NCBI RefSeq assembly: GCF_900094925.1
Contig: NZ_FMAY01000001.1
Span: forward strand, 124,001-188,000
Origin: Kosakonia oryzendophytica
GTDB lineage: Bacteria > Pseudomonadota > Gammaproteobacteria > Enterobacterales > Enterobacteriaceae
DNA: 64,000 bases
Reading direction: 5' to 3'
Shown here: positions 10,855 to 18,960 of the stretch, one piece after another
How the letters are laid out: each line of letters begins with the position of its first letter
How positions within the stretch are numbered: the first letter of the stretch is position 1
Position numbers and translations under genes: made by a program
Notes under the pieces: generated by a model
Told to the model about the DNA's origin: nothing
Database searches by the model: none
What the model saw: the letters and a program-made list of their open reading frames with translations, nothing else

Positions 10855-11987
10855 TGCAGCTCCCGGGCAATCGCCTCTGGCGAGCGGTTAGCGCCCAGTA
10901 TTTTGTTTTCAAAAGAGAATAAAATGGCGTCGCACTGCGGTGGGGTTTGCGTAAAGCGCAGCATCTGCTCAATACGCTGGCAAATCCGCCGCGCAAGATG
11001 GTCGTAGAGATGGTTAAACCCGGCGGCGTCGATGTGCTCCATCGCTGCTTCGGTGGTATCGCAGTCGCTGACCGCCAGCAGCAACGCGTGCGGCGCACCA
11101 AGCAACGCCAGGTGCGCGACCAGGGTTTCCATACGCGCATCGGCAATATGGCTGTGGGTATGAAAGATACCGGCGGCGATTTTCACCAGCTTGCCAGGGT
11201 GACCCACCAGAACAATCTGCCGGTAGCCCATGCGCACCGCTTCTTCAATCATGTAGCCCACGAAGTTACTCATCGTCACAACATGCTCGCCGGAGACGCC
11301 CAGTTGTTCGCGAACGAAACGCTCGCCGTGGTTACCAGGAACGAGGATCACCCGCTCCATCCCGCCCGCACGTTTTTGCTCCAGTTCCAGCGACAGCGAA
11401 CGTTTCCAGCTCTCTTCCGACATCGGCGTCACGATGCCAGTGGTGCCAATAATTGAAATACCGCCAAGGATGCCAAGCCGCCCGTTGTAGGTTTTCTTCG
11501 CCCGCGCTTCCCCTTCCGGGGCGAAAATTTCCACCTCCGCGCCGCGCGTCGGGCCAATCACTTCACGCACAGCGGCCTCAATGGTCTGCCGCGGCGTGCG
11601 ATTGATCGCCGCTTCGCCCACCGCAAGGCCAATGCCTTTACGGGTTACCCTACCCACGCCTTCGCCACCGCGCAGCGTAATGTTGCCGCTGTCGTTTACC
11701 GTCACGCGGGCAAAAATCAGCATGCCGTGCGTCGCGTCCACATCATCGCCTCCGTCTTTGCGGATAGCGGCCATCGCCTGTTGACCCTCAATATGCGGCG
11801 ATTCCACGTTGAGACGCAGCGTGACGCCGGAGGGCGTGACAATCGACACCTGGTGAATGATGTGTTGGCGCAGCACCATCAGTGCGGCGACTTTTGCCGC
11901 CGCCGTCGCGCAGGAGCCGGTGGTGTAACCTTTGCGTAGCGCTTTGCCGTTATGCCACACCGGGTCGTCAAAGGCTGGCTCACTCAT
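10848..11987 (-). CDS. cbiD: Cobalt-precorrin-5B C1-methyltransferase CbiD
   Basis: SAM-dependent methyltransferase adding the C1 methyl group; its fold is unrelated to the TP-methylases. The 379-residue protein has the family N-terminus [20 protein letters not shown] (about residues 17-36), a [15 protein letters not shown] segment near 108-122 and [14 protein letters not shown] near 183-196. The start overlaps cbiC by four bases. Confidence 0.97.
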   Translation of the reverse strand: MSEPAFDDPVWHNGKALRKGYTTGSCATAAAKVAALMVLRQHIIHQVSIVTPSGVTLRLNVESPHIEGQQAMAAIRKDGGDDVDATHGMLIFARVTVNDSGNITLRGGEGVGRVTRKGIGLAVGEAAINRTPRQTIEAAVREVIGPTRGAEVEIFAPEGEARAKKTYNGRLGILGGISIIGTTGIVTPMSEESWKRSLSLELEQKRAGGMERVILVPGNHGERFVREQLGVSGEHVVTMSNFVGYMIEEAVRMGYRQIVLVGHPGKLVKIAAGIFHTHSHIADARMETLVAHLALLGAPHALLLAVSDCDTTEAAMEHIDAAGFNHLYDHLARRICQRIEQMLRFTQTPPQCDAILFSFENKILGANRSPEAIARELQC

Positions 11988-12616
11988 TGCGCCTCCCGCA
12001 GGCTGTAGAGCAATGCATTGATAATGGCAGCGGCGACGTTGCTGCCCCCTTTGCGACCACGGGCGGCAATCGCCGGTAAACCGCTTTCCACCAGCGCCTC
12101 TTTTGACTCTTCCGCCCCCACAAAACCGACCGGCACGCCCACGACGCCACTCACCTGTGCCTTATGTTCGAGCAGACGAAACAGCGCGGTGGGCGCATTG
12201 CCAAAGACAAAGATTTTTTCCCCCGCGTCACCCAGGGCCAGATCCACCGCCGCCATAGAACGGGTGATGCCGTCCGCTTTGGCTCTGCGCACCACTCGGG
12301 GGTCGGAGATATAACAACGCACTTCGCTGCCAAACTGCGCCAGCAGCGTTTTATTGATGCCGGAGAGTGCCATGGTGGTATCGGTATAGAGGGAGCAACC
12401 GCATTGAATCGCCGTACACAACCTGTCCAGCGCATCCGGGGAGAAGTGCAGAATATCCAGCCATTCGAAATCGGCGGTGGTGTGAATGACCCGTTTGATC
12501 ACCGCTTCATGCAGCGGGCTGGCAAAACGGTAATCAGGACGGGTGTCATGAATGATCTCGCCGATAATGACAAAGCTTTTGGCTTCAATAGCCTGCGGTT
12601 GCTGCAGGTAATCCAT
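11984..12616 (-). CDS. cbiC: Cobalt-precorrin-8 methylmutase CbiC
   Basis: Moves the C11 methyl group to C12, giving cobyrinate. The start is set at ATG 12616 ([15 protein letters not shown]), preceded by TGAGGA eight bases upstream, and gives 210 residues as in Salmonella. An ATG three codons earlier at 12625 is possible but has no spaced ribosome-binding site. His45 in [10 protein letters not shown] matches the catalytic histidine of the CobH/CbiC family. A long open frame upstream overlaps cbiB and is not coding. Confidence 0.95.
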   Translation of the reverse strand: MDYLQQPQAIEAKSFVIIGEIIHDTRPDYRFASPLHEAVIKRVIHTTADFEWLDILHFSPDALDRLCTAIQCGCSLYTDTTMALSGINKTLLAQFGSEVRCYISDPRVVRRAKADGITRSMAAVDLALGDAGEKIFVFGNAPTALFRLLEHKAQVSGVVGVPVGFVGAEESKEALVESGLPAIAARGRKGGSNVAAAIINALLYSLREAQ

Positions 12617-12627
12617 TTTTTCCATCC

Positions 12628-13584
12628 TCAGGCTCCCGCCAGTAGGTAATGCGTCAGCGCAAACAACGCCAGCGCCAGCGTGGAGGCCACCCACATCAGG
12701 CCAATGGTTCGTGGAATGTCATCCACTTCAATGGCGCGGTGTTCATCACCAATCCAGGGTTTTTCGACGCGTTCGCCGAAGTAGTCATTCGGCCCGCCAA
12801 GACGGACACCCAGCGCCCCGGCCACGGTACCTTCCGGCCACGCGCAGTTAGGGCTGCTGTGATGACGTCGATCGCGAAAACCGATACGAAATGCGTTGCG
12901 GGCGTGGTGACCGCATAACAGGGTCGCTGCGCTCAACAGTAACCAGCTCAGCCGTGCCGGAATGAAGTTCGCCACATCGTCCAGCCGGGCGCTGACCATG
13001 CCTATGGCACGGTATTTTTCATGTTTGTAGCCAACCATCGAGTCCAGCGTATTCACCGCTTTATAGGCCATGGCCAGCGGCGCGCCGCCGATCAGTAAGA
13101 AGAACAGCGGCGCAATCACGCCATCTACGGTGTTTTCCGCCACGGTCTCCACCACGGCGCGGGTGATCTGCGGCGGTTGCAGGTGCGCCGTGTCGCGCCC
13201 GACAATCCATGACAATTTTTCGCGGCTGTCGCTGAGCGAGCCACGGCGCAGCGCGTTTTCCACCTCCCGCGCCATATCTGCCAGGCAGCGCGTCGCCAGC
13301 GTGGTGTAGATGATCCACACCTGCACACACCAGCCAAACCAAGGATGGATAGTCGTCGCCAACGCCAGCACGCCCCAGCTCACCGCCCAGGTGATGCCCA
13401 CGACCAGCAACCACATCACACCACCGCCAACGCGCAATGCGGTATCACTGTGACACCGTCGCCGCACCACGCGCTGGATGTGCGTAATCAGCGCGCCAAT
13501 CCAGCGTATCGGGTGCGGCCAGTGCGGCGGATCGCCAAGCAGACGATCGAGGAGAAACGCCGCACACCATGCCAGTAACGTCAT
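12628..13584 (-). CDS. cbiB: Adenosylcobinamide-phosphate synthase CbiB
   Basis: Integral membrane enzyme that attaches (R)-1-amino-2-propanol O-phosphate to adenosylcobyric acid. It is 318 residues with about four to five hydrophobic spans. The CbiB/CobD signatures LLDRLLGDPPHWPHPIRWIG (11-30), VAENTVDGVIAPLFF and NTLDSMVGYKHEKYRAIG are present. It overlaps cbiA by four bases. The aminopropanol-phosphate substrate derives from L-threonine-phosphate, the product of PduX encoded at 15.8-16.7 kb. Confidence 0.97.
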   Translation of the reverse strand: MTLLAWCAAFLLDRLLGDPPHWPHPIRWIGALITHIQRVVRRRCHSDTALRVGGGVMWLLVVGITWAVSWGVLALATTIHPWFGWCVQVWIIYTTLATRCLADMAREVENALRRGSLSDSREKLSWIVGRDTAHLQPPQITRAVVETVAENTVDGVIAPLFFLLIGGAPLAMAYKAVNTLDSMVGYKHEKYRAIGMVSARLDDVANFIPARLSWLLLSAATLLCGHHARNAFRIGFRDRRHHSSPNCAWPEGTVAGALGVRLGGPNDYFGERVEKPWIGDEHRAIEVDDIPRTIGLMWVASTLALALFALTHYLLAGA

Positions 13585-14960
13585 AAGGCCCTCCTTGCTG
13601 CCTGAAACCAGTGGTTGAGCATCTGCGGACGTTGCCCGAAATGCAGATGCAGATAGCTGGCGAAGGTATTTCCCACCTGCCAGCCCCCCTGCCAGTGTTT
13701 CACTACCTCACCATCGCGGGTTTTGTAGCAATCCAGCACGGCAGCATGCTGCGGAGTAAAGTCGGAGTAATGGAATTCGTGCCCCCTCAAGATCTCGCCC
13801 GATGCCGCGAGTAGCGTCTGTTGCGTGGCGCGGGCCTCACAGTAACCAAAGCGCGTCAGCCGTGTGCCCATTACGCTATGACCGGGGATGACATCAGCCA
13901 TCGGCCAGTGGTGGCCGTCCGCATCACACAGTGTGGTACCGAGGTACATCAGGCCACCACATTCGGCGTAGATTGCCACGCCGCGCTGGTGGGCGGCCCG
14001 AATGGCATCACGCATCGGCTGATTGGCTGACAATGCACGCGCATGCAACTCCGGATATCCCCCACCCAGCCACACCATCTGGCACGCGGGCAATGTGCAG
14101 TCATGCAGTGGGCTGAAACGCACAATACGAACGCCAGCGCGTTCCAGCAGCAGCAGGTTATCCGGGTAGTAAAAGTTGAAGGCGTCGTCGTCCGCCAGCG
14201 CCAGCGTCAACCCGGCCCCGGCCTGTTCCTGCTCCAGAGGAGGTATATCGCCGTCCGGCAGACGGGTAATGGCACTCAGGGCGAGCAACCGATGGATATC
14301 CACGGTCTGCGCCAGTCGGTCGGCAAAGTCGCGCCACGGCTGCGCATCCACGATGGATTCACGGGCAGTGACCAGCCCAAGATGGCGTTCGGGCAGCGCC
14401 ACGCCCGGCACGGTCGGCACATACCCCAGCACCGGCACCGCGCAGAAATGTTCGATGGCCTGTTTAAGCAGCTGATAATGGCTGTCGCTATTGACACGGT
14501 TAACAATCACGCCGGCAATCGGTAATTCCGGGTCGAAATGGCAAAAGCCCATCACCGTGGCGGCAATTGATGTGGAGACCGATTTGCCGTCTACCAGCAG
14601 GATCACCGGCACGCCAAGCTGTTTCGCCAGTCCGGCGCTGCTGCAATAGTGAGGGTCAGTGCCGTAGCCATCGTAGAGCCCCATTACGCCTTCGATAACG
14701 GCAATATCAGCGGCGAGCAAATGCTGTGTAAACAGAGCATTAAGCGTGGGTTCCGGCAGCATAAAGCTGTCGAGGTTGCGGGACGGAATGCCGGTTACGG
14801 CGCTGTGCCAGGCGGTGTCAATATAGTCCGGGCCGACTTTAAAAGGCTGCACGCGCAGGCCGAGGCGCTGCAAAACGGTGAGCAACCCGAGCGTGACAGT
14901 GGTTTTCCCACAGCCACTGCCCGTGCCGGCAAGGATAAAGGCGCTGCGCCTGTCTGACAT
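13581..14960 (-). CDS. cbiA: Cobyrinate a,c-diamide synthase CbiA
   Basis: Glutamine-dependent amidotransferase for the a and c carboxylates and first gene of the cbi operon. The start ATG 14960 (MSDRRSAFILAGTGSG) gives 459 residues, the Salmonella length. The P-loop GTGSGCGKTT is at 12-21 and the glutaminase nucleophile Cys334 is in YAECGGLMYLG. The ribosome-binding site is weak: an AGGA touches the ATG and a GGGG lies eight bases upstream. This fits control by the leader, which carries a cobalamin riboswitch and a long hairpin ending 18 bases before the start. Confidence 0.96.
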   Translation of the reverse strand: MSDRRSAFILAGTGSGCGKTTVTLGLLTVLQRLGLRVQPFKVGPDYIDTAWHSAVTGIPSRNLDSFMLPEPTLNALFTQHLLAADIAVIEGVMGLYDGYGTDPHYCSSAGLAKQLGVPVILLVDGKSVSTSIAATVMGFCHFDPELPIAGVIVNRVNSDSHYQLLKQAIEHFCAVPVLGYVPTVPGVALPERHLGLVTARESIVDAQPWRDFADRLAQTVDIHRLLALSAITRLPDGDIPPLEQEQAGAGLTLALADDDAFNFYYPDNLLLLERAGVRIVRFSPLHDCTLPACQMVWLGGGYPELHARALSANQPMRDAIRAAHQRGVAIYAECGGLMYLGTTLCDADGHHWPMADVIPGHSVMGTRLTRFGYCEARATQQTLLAASGEILRGHEFHYSDFTPQHAAVLDCYKTRDGEVVKHWQGGWQVGNTFASYLHLHFGQRPQMLNHWFQAARRAL

Positions 14961-14978
14961 TCCTGAAGCCCCGTTGCG

Positions 14979-15054
14979 GGTGGGAAAGGTGGGGTCAGGA
15001 CGCGCGTCTGCCCAGTCTGTCGACTGTACGCTTCTGAGCAACCCACTTCCCACC
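14979..15054 (-). promoter_or_regulatory. Long hairpin in the cbiA leader (candidate riboswitch expression platform)
   Basis: On the minus strand GGTGGGAA..GTGGG (15054-15042) can pair with CCCACC..TTCCCACC (14994-14979) as 8 bp plus 5 bp separated by a two-base bulge. An inner stem CAGTC/GACTG lies at 15013-15026. There is no uridine tract, so it is not an intrinsic terminator. It lies between the B12 aptamer and the cbiA start. The role in gating cbiA translation is inferred. Confidence 0.5.
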
Positions 15055-15072
15055 GAAGTTGTTGATAACTGC

Positions 15073-15229
15073 CCATCCGGTCGGTCTTCTGGCTTAGCGT
15101 CATCCTCGCCCGTCCTTCCCGATCCTGCGATCAGTGGTGATTACGGGGTTGTCAGCATCACAGCAGCGGGGGCTGCGGGGGATTTTCACCCCCTTCCCTG
15201 CCGCAACAACGTGCGGCGTAACCGGATGG
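15073..15229 (-). promoter_or_regulatory. Cobalamin (B12) riboswitch aptamer upstream of cbiA
   Basis: The minus strand carries the conserved B12-element blocks in order. A GGGAAGGGGGTGAAAATCCC core near 15199-15180 is followed by CGCAGCCCCCGCTGCTGTGA, then a CCACTG...GGGAAGG block, then the B12 box GCCAGAAGACC at 15082-15092. Bases 15222-15229 and 15073-15080 are exact reverse complements (CCATCCGG/CCGGATGG) and form the closing P1 stem. It would repress the cbi/cob operon when adenosylcobalamin is abundant. Confidence 0.93.
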
Positions 15230-15396
15230 ATTATTCATCACGGTGTAAAATTGTCACCGCAATGTTGTCCCTGAATGCACTATATCGAAGCAGGGAAATA
15301 AAAACTGATTCAGTGTATCGGGGCGGAGACAATAATTTGTTGCGCTATAACAATGTATTGCGCACCCCGTTGATTAAAGCCTTATACAGCCTTGAT

Positions 15397-15585
15397 TCAA
15401 ATGGGTATTACGCCATATTCGAATAGCAAAATAGTGTTATCGGAAAATTCATTCCCGTCATAGTTTGCATTATTCTGCAAACGGAAGGCTTGCGGCGTAA
15501 CCGGATAAGTCTGGCGGAAAACCTGGCTAAAATAGCCGGCTTGAGAAATGTCTAAATTGCGCGCAATACTGGCGATGCTCCGCCG
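15397..15585 (-). pseudogene. pocR: pocR remnant (3' end of the AraC-type cob/pdu activator)
   Basis: The minus-strand frame reads RRSIASIARNLDISQAGYFSQ, then VFRQTYPVTPQAFRLQNNAN, which matches the last helix-turn-helix of Salmonella PocR (SIASIARNLGFSQ..YFCKVFRQTYQVTPQAYRQQ). Everything upstream (about 250 residues with the sensor domain and the first helix-turn-helix) is missing. The tail after NNAN is unlike PocR. The position, between the cbi riboswitch and pduX, is where pocR sits in Salmonella. Loss of PocR removes the known activator of cob transcription. An upstream ATG exists but a functional 63-residue product is unlikely. Confidence 0.85.
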
Positions 15586-15587
15586 CA

Positions 15588-15716
15588 TGTATTACGGTGA
15601 TGCACCGCGATGATGCTTCCCGCTTTCACGGAGTGGCCAGATACCTGCCAAATGCGAGTGAAGCAGTCGGTTGTCACGCTCCGGCGTTGATTGTGATGGG
15701 AGAAGTGGTGTCATAG
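15588..15716 (+). pseudogene. Remnant of a SUMT/CobA-like uroporphyrinogen-III C-methyltransferase (C-terminal tail)
   Basis: A plus-strand frame ending in TAG at 15714-15716 reads ITVMHRDDASRFHGVARYLP, then NASEAVGCHAPALIVMGEVVS. The pattern (V.HR..., then PALIV.GEVV at the end) is that of the extreme C-terminus of SUMT/CysG-type tetrapyrrole methylases. About 40 residues remain and no start region is visible; the frame merges into the opposite-strand pocR fragment near 15585. I infer a second deletion endpoint: the gene once preceding pduX was truncated when the pdu region was lost. Confidence 0.5.
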
Positions 15717-15782
15717 CGGGAATCTCTGGCGTTCGCCGGGCCAAAATGACACTATCCGGGCTTTCGATTTAAAGGAGCAGCC

Positions 15783-16673
15783 GTGGCGCAGGCACACTGT
15801 CCCGCATCCTGCGGTGAACTTATCCAGGGCTGGATCCTGGGCAGCGAAAAACTGGTGTCTTGCCCGGTGGATTGGTACAGCAGCGTGGAGGTGACCTACG
15901 GCGCACCGCTGCCGGATGAGCGCCCGCTTACCCGCGCCATGATTCGGCTGCTGCTTGAGCACTGGCGGTTACCGGCAAGCCTGACGCACACGCTGCGCAT
16001 TGACTGCCGCTCCACCATTCCCGTCGCCAAAGGCATGGCCAGCAGTACCGCCGACATTGCCGCCACTGCCGTTGCCGCCGCCTGCCACCTTGACCAGCCA
16101 CTGGATGAGCCGACGCTGGCAAAACTGTGTGTGGCGCTGGAGCCTACCGACAGTACCCTCTTTTCCGCACTGACATTGTTCGACCATCATGACGCGCAAA
16201 CACACATTGCCTGCAATGGCCTGCCGCAAATGGAAGTACTGGTGCTCGAAAGCCCGTTAACACTGACCACCGCGGATTATCACCGTCTCCCGCGCCAGCA
16301 GATTTTGCAGGATAACGCCAGAACGCTGGATCTGGCGTGGCAAAAATTACAACAGGCGTGCCAGCGCAACGACCCTTCGCTGCTCGGCGAAGCCACCACG
16401 CTCAGCGCCATTGCCAGCCAGGCATTATTACCGAAACCCGCGTTCAACACGCTACTGGAGGTCGTGGAGCGCTACGGGTTATACGGTCTGAATGTGGCTC
16501 ATAGCGGCAGCGTGGTCGGGCTGTTGCTCGACAGTGCACGGCACGATGTGGATGAGGTTCGGGAGGGGTTAAATACCCTGAAGTTGCTGGCGCACTGGCC
16601 GCAAAATCATTTGCTGAAAATGGTTGCCGGGGGCATCCGGCAGGACGGCGAGAGGCGAACCTCTCACCGCTGA
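15783..16673 (+). CDS. pduX: L-threonine kinase PduX
   Basis: GHMP-family kinase making L-threonine O-3-phosphate, precursor of the aminopropanol linker of cobalamin. It starts at GTG 15783 behind AAAGGAG and is 296 residues long. It opens with AHCPASCGELIQGW, as PduX proteins do, and has the GHMP ATP-binding motif PVAKGMASSTADIAA at about 80-94. In Salmonella it ends the pdu operon; here the rest of that operon is absent. Retention fits its service to the adjacent cob operon. It converges on tmaR with five bases between the stops. Confidence 0.95.
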   Translation: MAQAHCPASCGELIQGWILGSEKLVSCPVDWYSSVEVTYGAPLPDERPLTRAMIRLLLEHWRLPASLTHTLRIDCRSTIPVAKGMASSTADIAATAVAAACHLDQPLDEPTLAKLCVALEPTDSTLFSALTLFDHHDAQTHIACNGLPQMEVLVLESPLTLTTADYHRLPRQQILQDNARTLDLAWQKLQQACQRNDPSLLGEATTLSAIASQALLPKPAFNTLLEVVERYGLYGLNVAHSGSVVGLLLDSARHDVDEVREGLNTLKLLAHWPQNHLLKMVAGGIRQDGERRTSHR

Positions 16674-16678
16674 AGAGA

Positions 16679-17014
16679 TTATTCCGTTTTGGCGTCAACC
16701 GGCTTCAGTTCGCCCATGGTTTTGAGTTTTTTGGAGATGTCACGACGCTCTTTCGACAGCTCGGCGTTTTTGATGATGTAGTCATCAACGCGATCTTCGT
16801 AATCGGTCTTCATGCTGGCAATGATGCCCTGGATGGCTTCAACGCTCATGCCCGGCTTGATATAGTCGCTGAGGTTGTCCAGCAGCAGTACGCGCTTCTG
16901 GTTATCACGGATCTTCTTCTCAACGTCCTGAATTTCGCGTTGCAGTTTATTCTTGCGGCGGAACAGACGCACAAACTCCAGAACATCCTGGAATGAAGGC
17001 TTACTCGTTTCCAT
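16679..17014 (-). CDS. tmaR: PTS system regulator TmaR (YeeX)
   Basis: Small cytoplasmic protein that in E. coli localises enzyme I of the phosphotransferase system to the cell pole and modulates sugar uptake. The start ATG 17014 ([20 protein letters not shown]) gives 111 residues, nearly identical to E. coli YeeX. It is highly charged and predicted to be largely helical or coiled-coil ([20 protein letters not shown]). A longer upstream frame is not conserved. Confidence 0.95.
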   Translation of the reverse strand: METSKPSFQDVLEFVRLFRRKNKLQREIQDVEKKIRDNQKRVLLLDNLSDYIKPGMSVEAIQGIIASMKTDYEDRVDDYIIKNAELSKERRDISKKLKTMGELKPVDAKTE

Positions 17015-17180
17015 TTTTACACCCCTGATTATGTGAGATTCGGATTCGTTAAAGCAACGGCATGGAGGCAAACCTAACCCAAAGCCATTGCATCTGACAA
17101 TGATTTTTCCTTTTCCCTATCATAACCTCAAATGTAGCTGAATCGAAACAACCTGACAGTGGCAAGTGGTTATCTGCCGC

Positions 17181-18239
17181 TTATTTACGCAACGCCCGAC
17201 AGATCAAATGCGACAGTAATTCCAGCTGGCGCGCCAGTTCCATGCTCAACCAGACATAACCGTGGATAGACGTTTCCGCGACAGCGTCCCCCTGATGCTC
17301 ACCACTTAATTGCCGAAGCTCTGCGACAATCTCATTCAGTTTTTCCGTATTCGCCAGCACCGGTTGCGGGTTGCCTTCGTACAACGCATGGGCGATGGTC
17401 AGCAGCGTCTGCTGCGTCATCTGTTGTGTTTCCCGTAAAGTGTTGGCATTGATCATCACAAAATGGCTGGCGCGTGAGCTCCAGTGCGCATTAATTTGCA
17501 GCTCCAGCATGCACACCATATTGCGGCTGACGGTCTGGATAGCTTCGAAAATCGCTTTCTGAATGTGCGTCTCTTTGCAGGCCGGGGTTATCAGGCCCCG
17601 CATTTTCACCACGTCGCTGAGAATCTTTTGCAGATGTTTTTCCAGCCGTGGACGCTCCACCAGGTTGCGGGAAAACCCCGCTTGGTAGACGCGGTTAAAC
17701 GCGGTGACAAAACCCGCCATCTGGATCCGCCAGTGCAAAAACGCGCGCTGCGGCCAGATACCGGTAAACAACATAGCCAGCAGTGAACCGATGATCACAT
17801 CACCGCTGCGCCAGAGTGCCGTGTGCATATCCCCGGCTGGCGCGCCGACCACCACCGACAGCGTAATGCCTATCAACAAGGCCTGATACGGTTTTTTACC
17901 CAGCGCCAGCCAGCCGCAGAGAAACATCGCCGCCGCGCACCACAGCAGCATCAGCGGCAAAGAAATCAGTTCCAGCTTGAGGGCAATCAACCCCAACGCC
18001 GCGCCAAAGATAGTACCGCCGATGCGCTCAAAGGCACGCGGCACCACGTTGCCCCAAAAGGAGATCGGCCCCATCAGCACCACCAGCGTAATGAGTGGCC
18101 AGGTCCCTTCCGGTACGTTCAACAGCCGGATTATCAGAAACGTCAGGATAAACGCCAGCGTCACGCGCGCACCGTGTACGATGCGATAGTGGCGATAGAG
18201 ACGAATTTCAAACGGGCTAAGTGATTTGTCGCGACGCAC
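17181..18239 (-). CDS. yeeA: FUSC-family inner-membrane protein YeeA
   Basis: Inner-membrane protein of the fusaric-acid-resistance (FUSC/aromatic exporter) type; the transported substrate is not established. It has about six N-terminal hydrophobic spans (for example VTLAFILTFLIIRLL, LMLLWCAAAMFLCGWLAL), then a cytoplasmic helical half. I chose GTG 18239 (reading RRDKSLSPFEIRLYRHYRI), which has GGAGAG just upstream and gives 352 residues, the E. coli length. An in-frame ATG five codons earlier (18254) is the alternative. Confidence 0.9.
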   Translation of the reverse strand: MRRDKSLSPFEIRLYRHYRIVHGARVTLAFILTFLIIRLLNVPEGTWPLITLVVLMGPISFWGNVVPRAFERIGGTIFGAALGLIALKLELISLPLMLLWCAAAMFLCGWLALGKKPYQALLIGITLSVVVGAPAGDMHTALWRSGDVIIGSLLAMLFTGIWPQRAFLHWRIQMAGFVTAFNRVYQAGFSRNLVERPRLEKHLQKILSDVVKMRGLITPACKETHIQKAIFEAIQTVSRNMVCMLELQINAHWSSRASHFVMINANTLRETQQMTQQTLLTIAHALYEGNPQPVLANTEKLNEIVAELRQLSGEHQGDAVAETSIHGYVWLSMELARQLELLSHLICRALRK

Positions 18240-18315
18240 AGCCGCTCTCCACATTCAAACGACGAAGGCGCAATTGTAGCGATATTTCTGTGGCGGAAGT
18301 CACTCTTTAAAACAA

Positions 18316-18352
18316 AAAAGAGGCAGGTAAGCACACGCTACCGCCTCTTTTT
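18316..18352 (-). terminator. Intrinsic terminator downstream of sbmC
   Basis: The hairpin AAGAGGC..GGTA / TACC..GCCTCTT has a single bulge and is followed on the minus strand by a TTTTTTG-rich tract. It separates sbmC from yeeA. Confidence 0.8.
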
Positions 18353-18366
18353 CACCACATAACCGC

Positions 18367-18840
18367 TTAAAGTACTTTCGGCTCCACCGGGATATGCATA
18401 TCAATGTCCCAGTACCCGTCGCTTTGCCCGTCGTTTTGATAGACTTCAAAACAGGGTCCGGCCGCAATCTGCAACGACTGGTCGCTCAGTAACTCATCGA
18501 AAAACCGATCCCAGCACTGTTCAAACTCTTCGTTGTAGACGCGGGCATGTGCGACCGCATACTGCCCACCTGGGATGTCAGTGGTGATCACCCCTTCGCT
18601 ATTGGCTGGAATCTTGAACGCACTGTCGACAGTAATGGCCACGTCGCAGCGCAGTTTTTCCGGCGGCACCTCGTCCGGGTTATCGTAATAGACGCACACC
18701 CATTCCAGCGGCTGAATCTGATTATTTTCCACCCACATTAACAACTGTTGAAAACCCTGCTTAACTTTCTCATCCCACGGTCCCACCAGATGGAAACCGG
18801 CGATACGGCGTTTTTCAAGCTGCTTAACGTTGTAGCCCAT
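18367..18840 (-). CDS. sbmC: DNA gyrase inhibitor SbmC (GyrI)
   Basis: GyrI-like small-molecule-binding-fold protein that inhibits gyrase supercoiling and protects against microcin B17 and gyrase poisons. The start ATG 18840 ([20 protein letters not shown]) gives 157 residues, the E. coli length; the longer open frame crosses the operator. A LexA box 18 bases upstream of the ATG indicates SOS induction, as in E. coli. Confidence 0.95.
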   Translation of the reverse strand: MGYNVKQLEKRRIAGFHLVGPWDEKVKQGFQQLLMWVENNQIQPLEWVCVYYDNPDEVPPEKLRCDVAITVDSAFKIPANSEGVITTDIPGGQYAVAHARVYNEEFEQCWDRFFDELLSDQSLQIAAGPCFEVYQNDGQSDGYWDIDMHIPVEPKVL

Positions 18841-18857
18841 GCTGACTCCCTCACCAT

Positions 18858-18877
18858 TACTGTTTAGACATACAGTA
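18858..18877 (-). promoter_or_regulatory. LexA operator of sbmC
   Basis: TACTGTTTAGACATACAGTA fits the LexA consensus CTG-N10-CAG with extended TA ends on both sides. It lies 18-37 bases upstream of the sbmC start codon, matching the SOS control known for E. coli sbmC. Confidence 0.88.
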
Positions 18878-18960
18878 TAGCTAATCCAGAAAGGAGCGCC
18901 ATGCAGGCCAGCGTAATTATGCGAGCCGACTCGCACCCTTGCGATCCGGCCACCACGACG

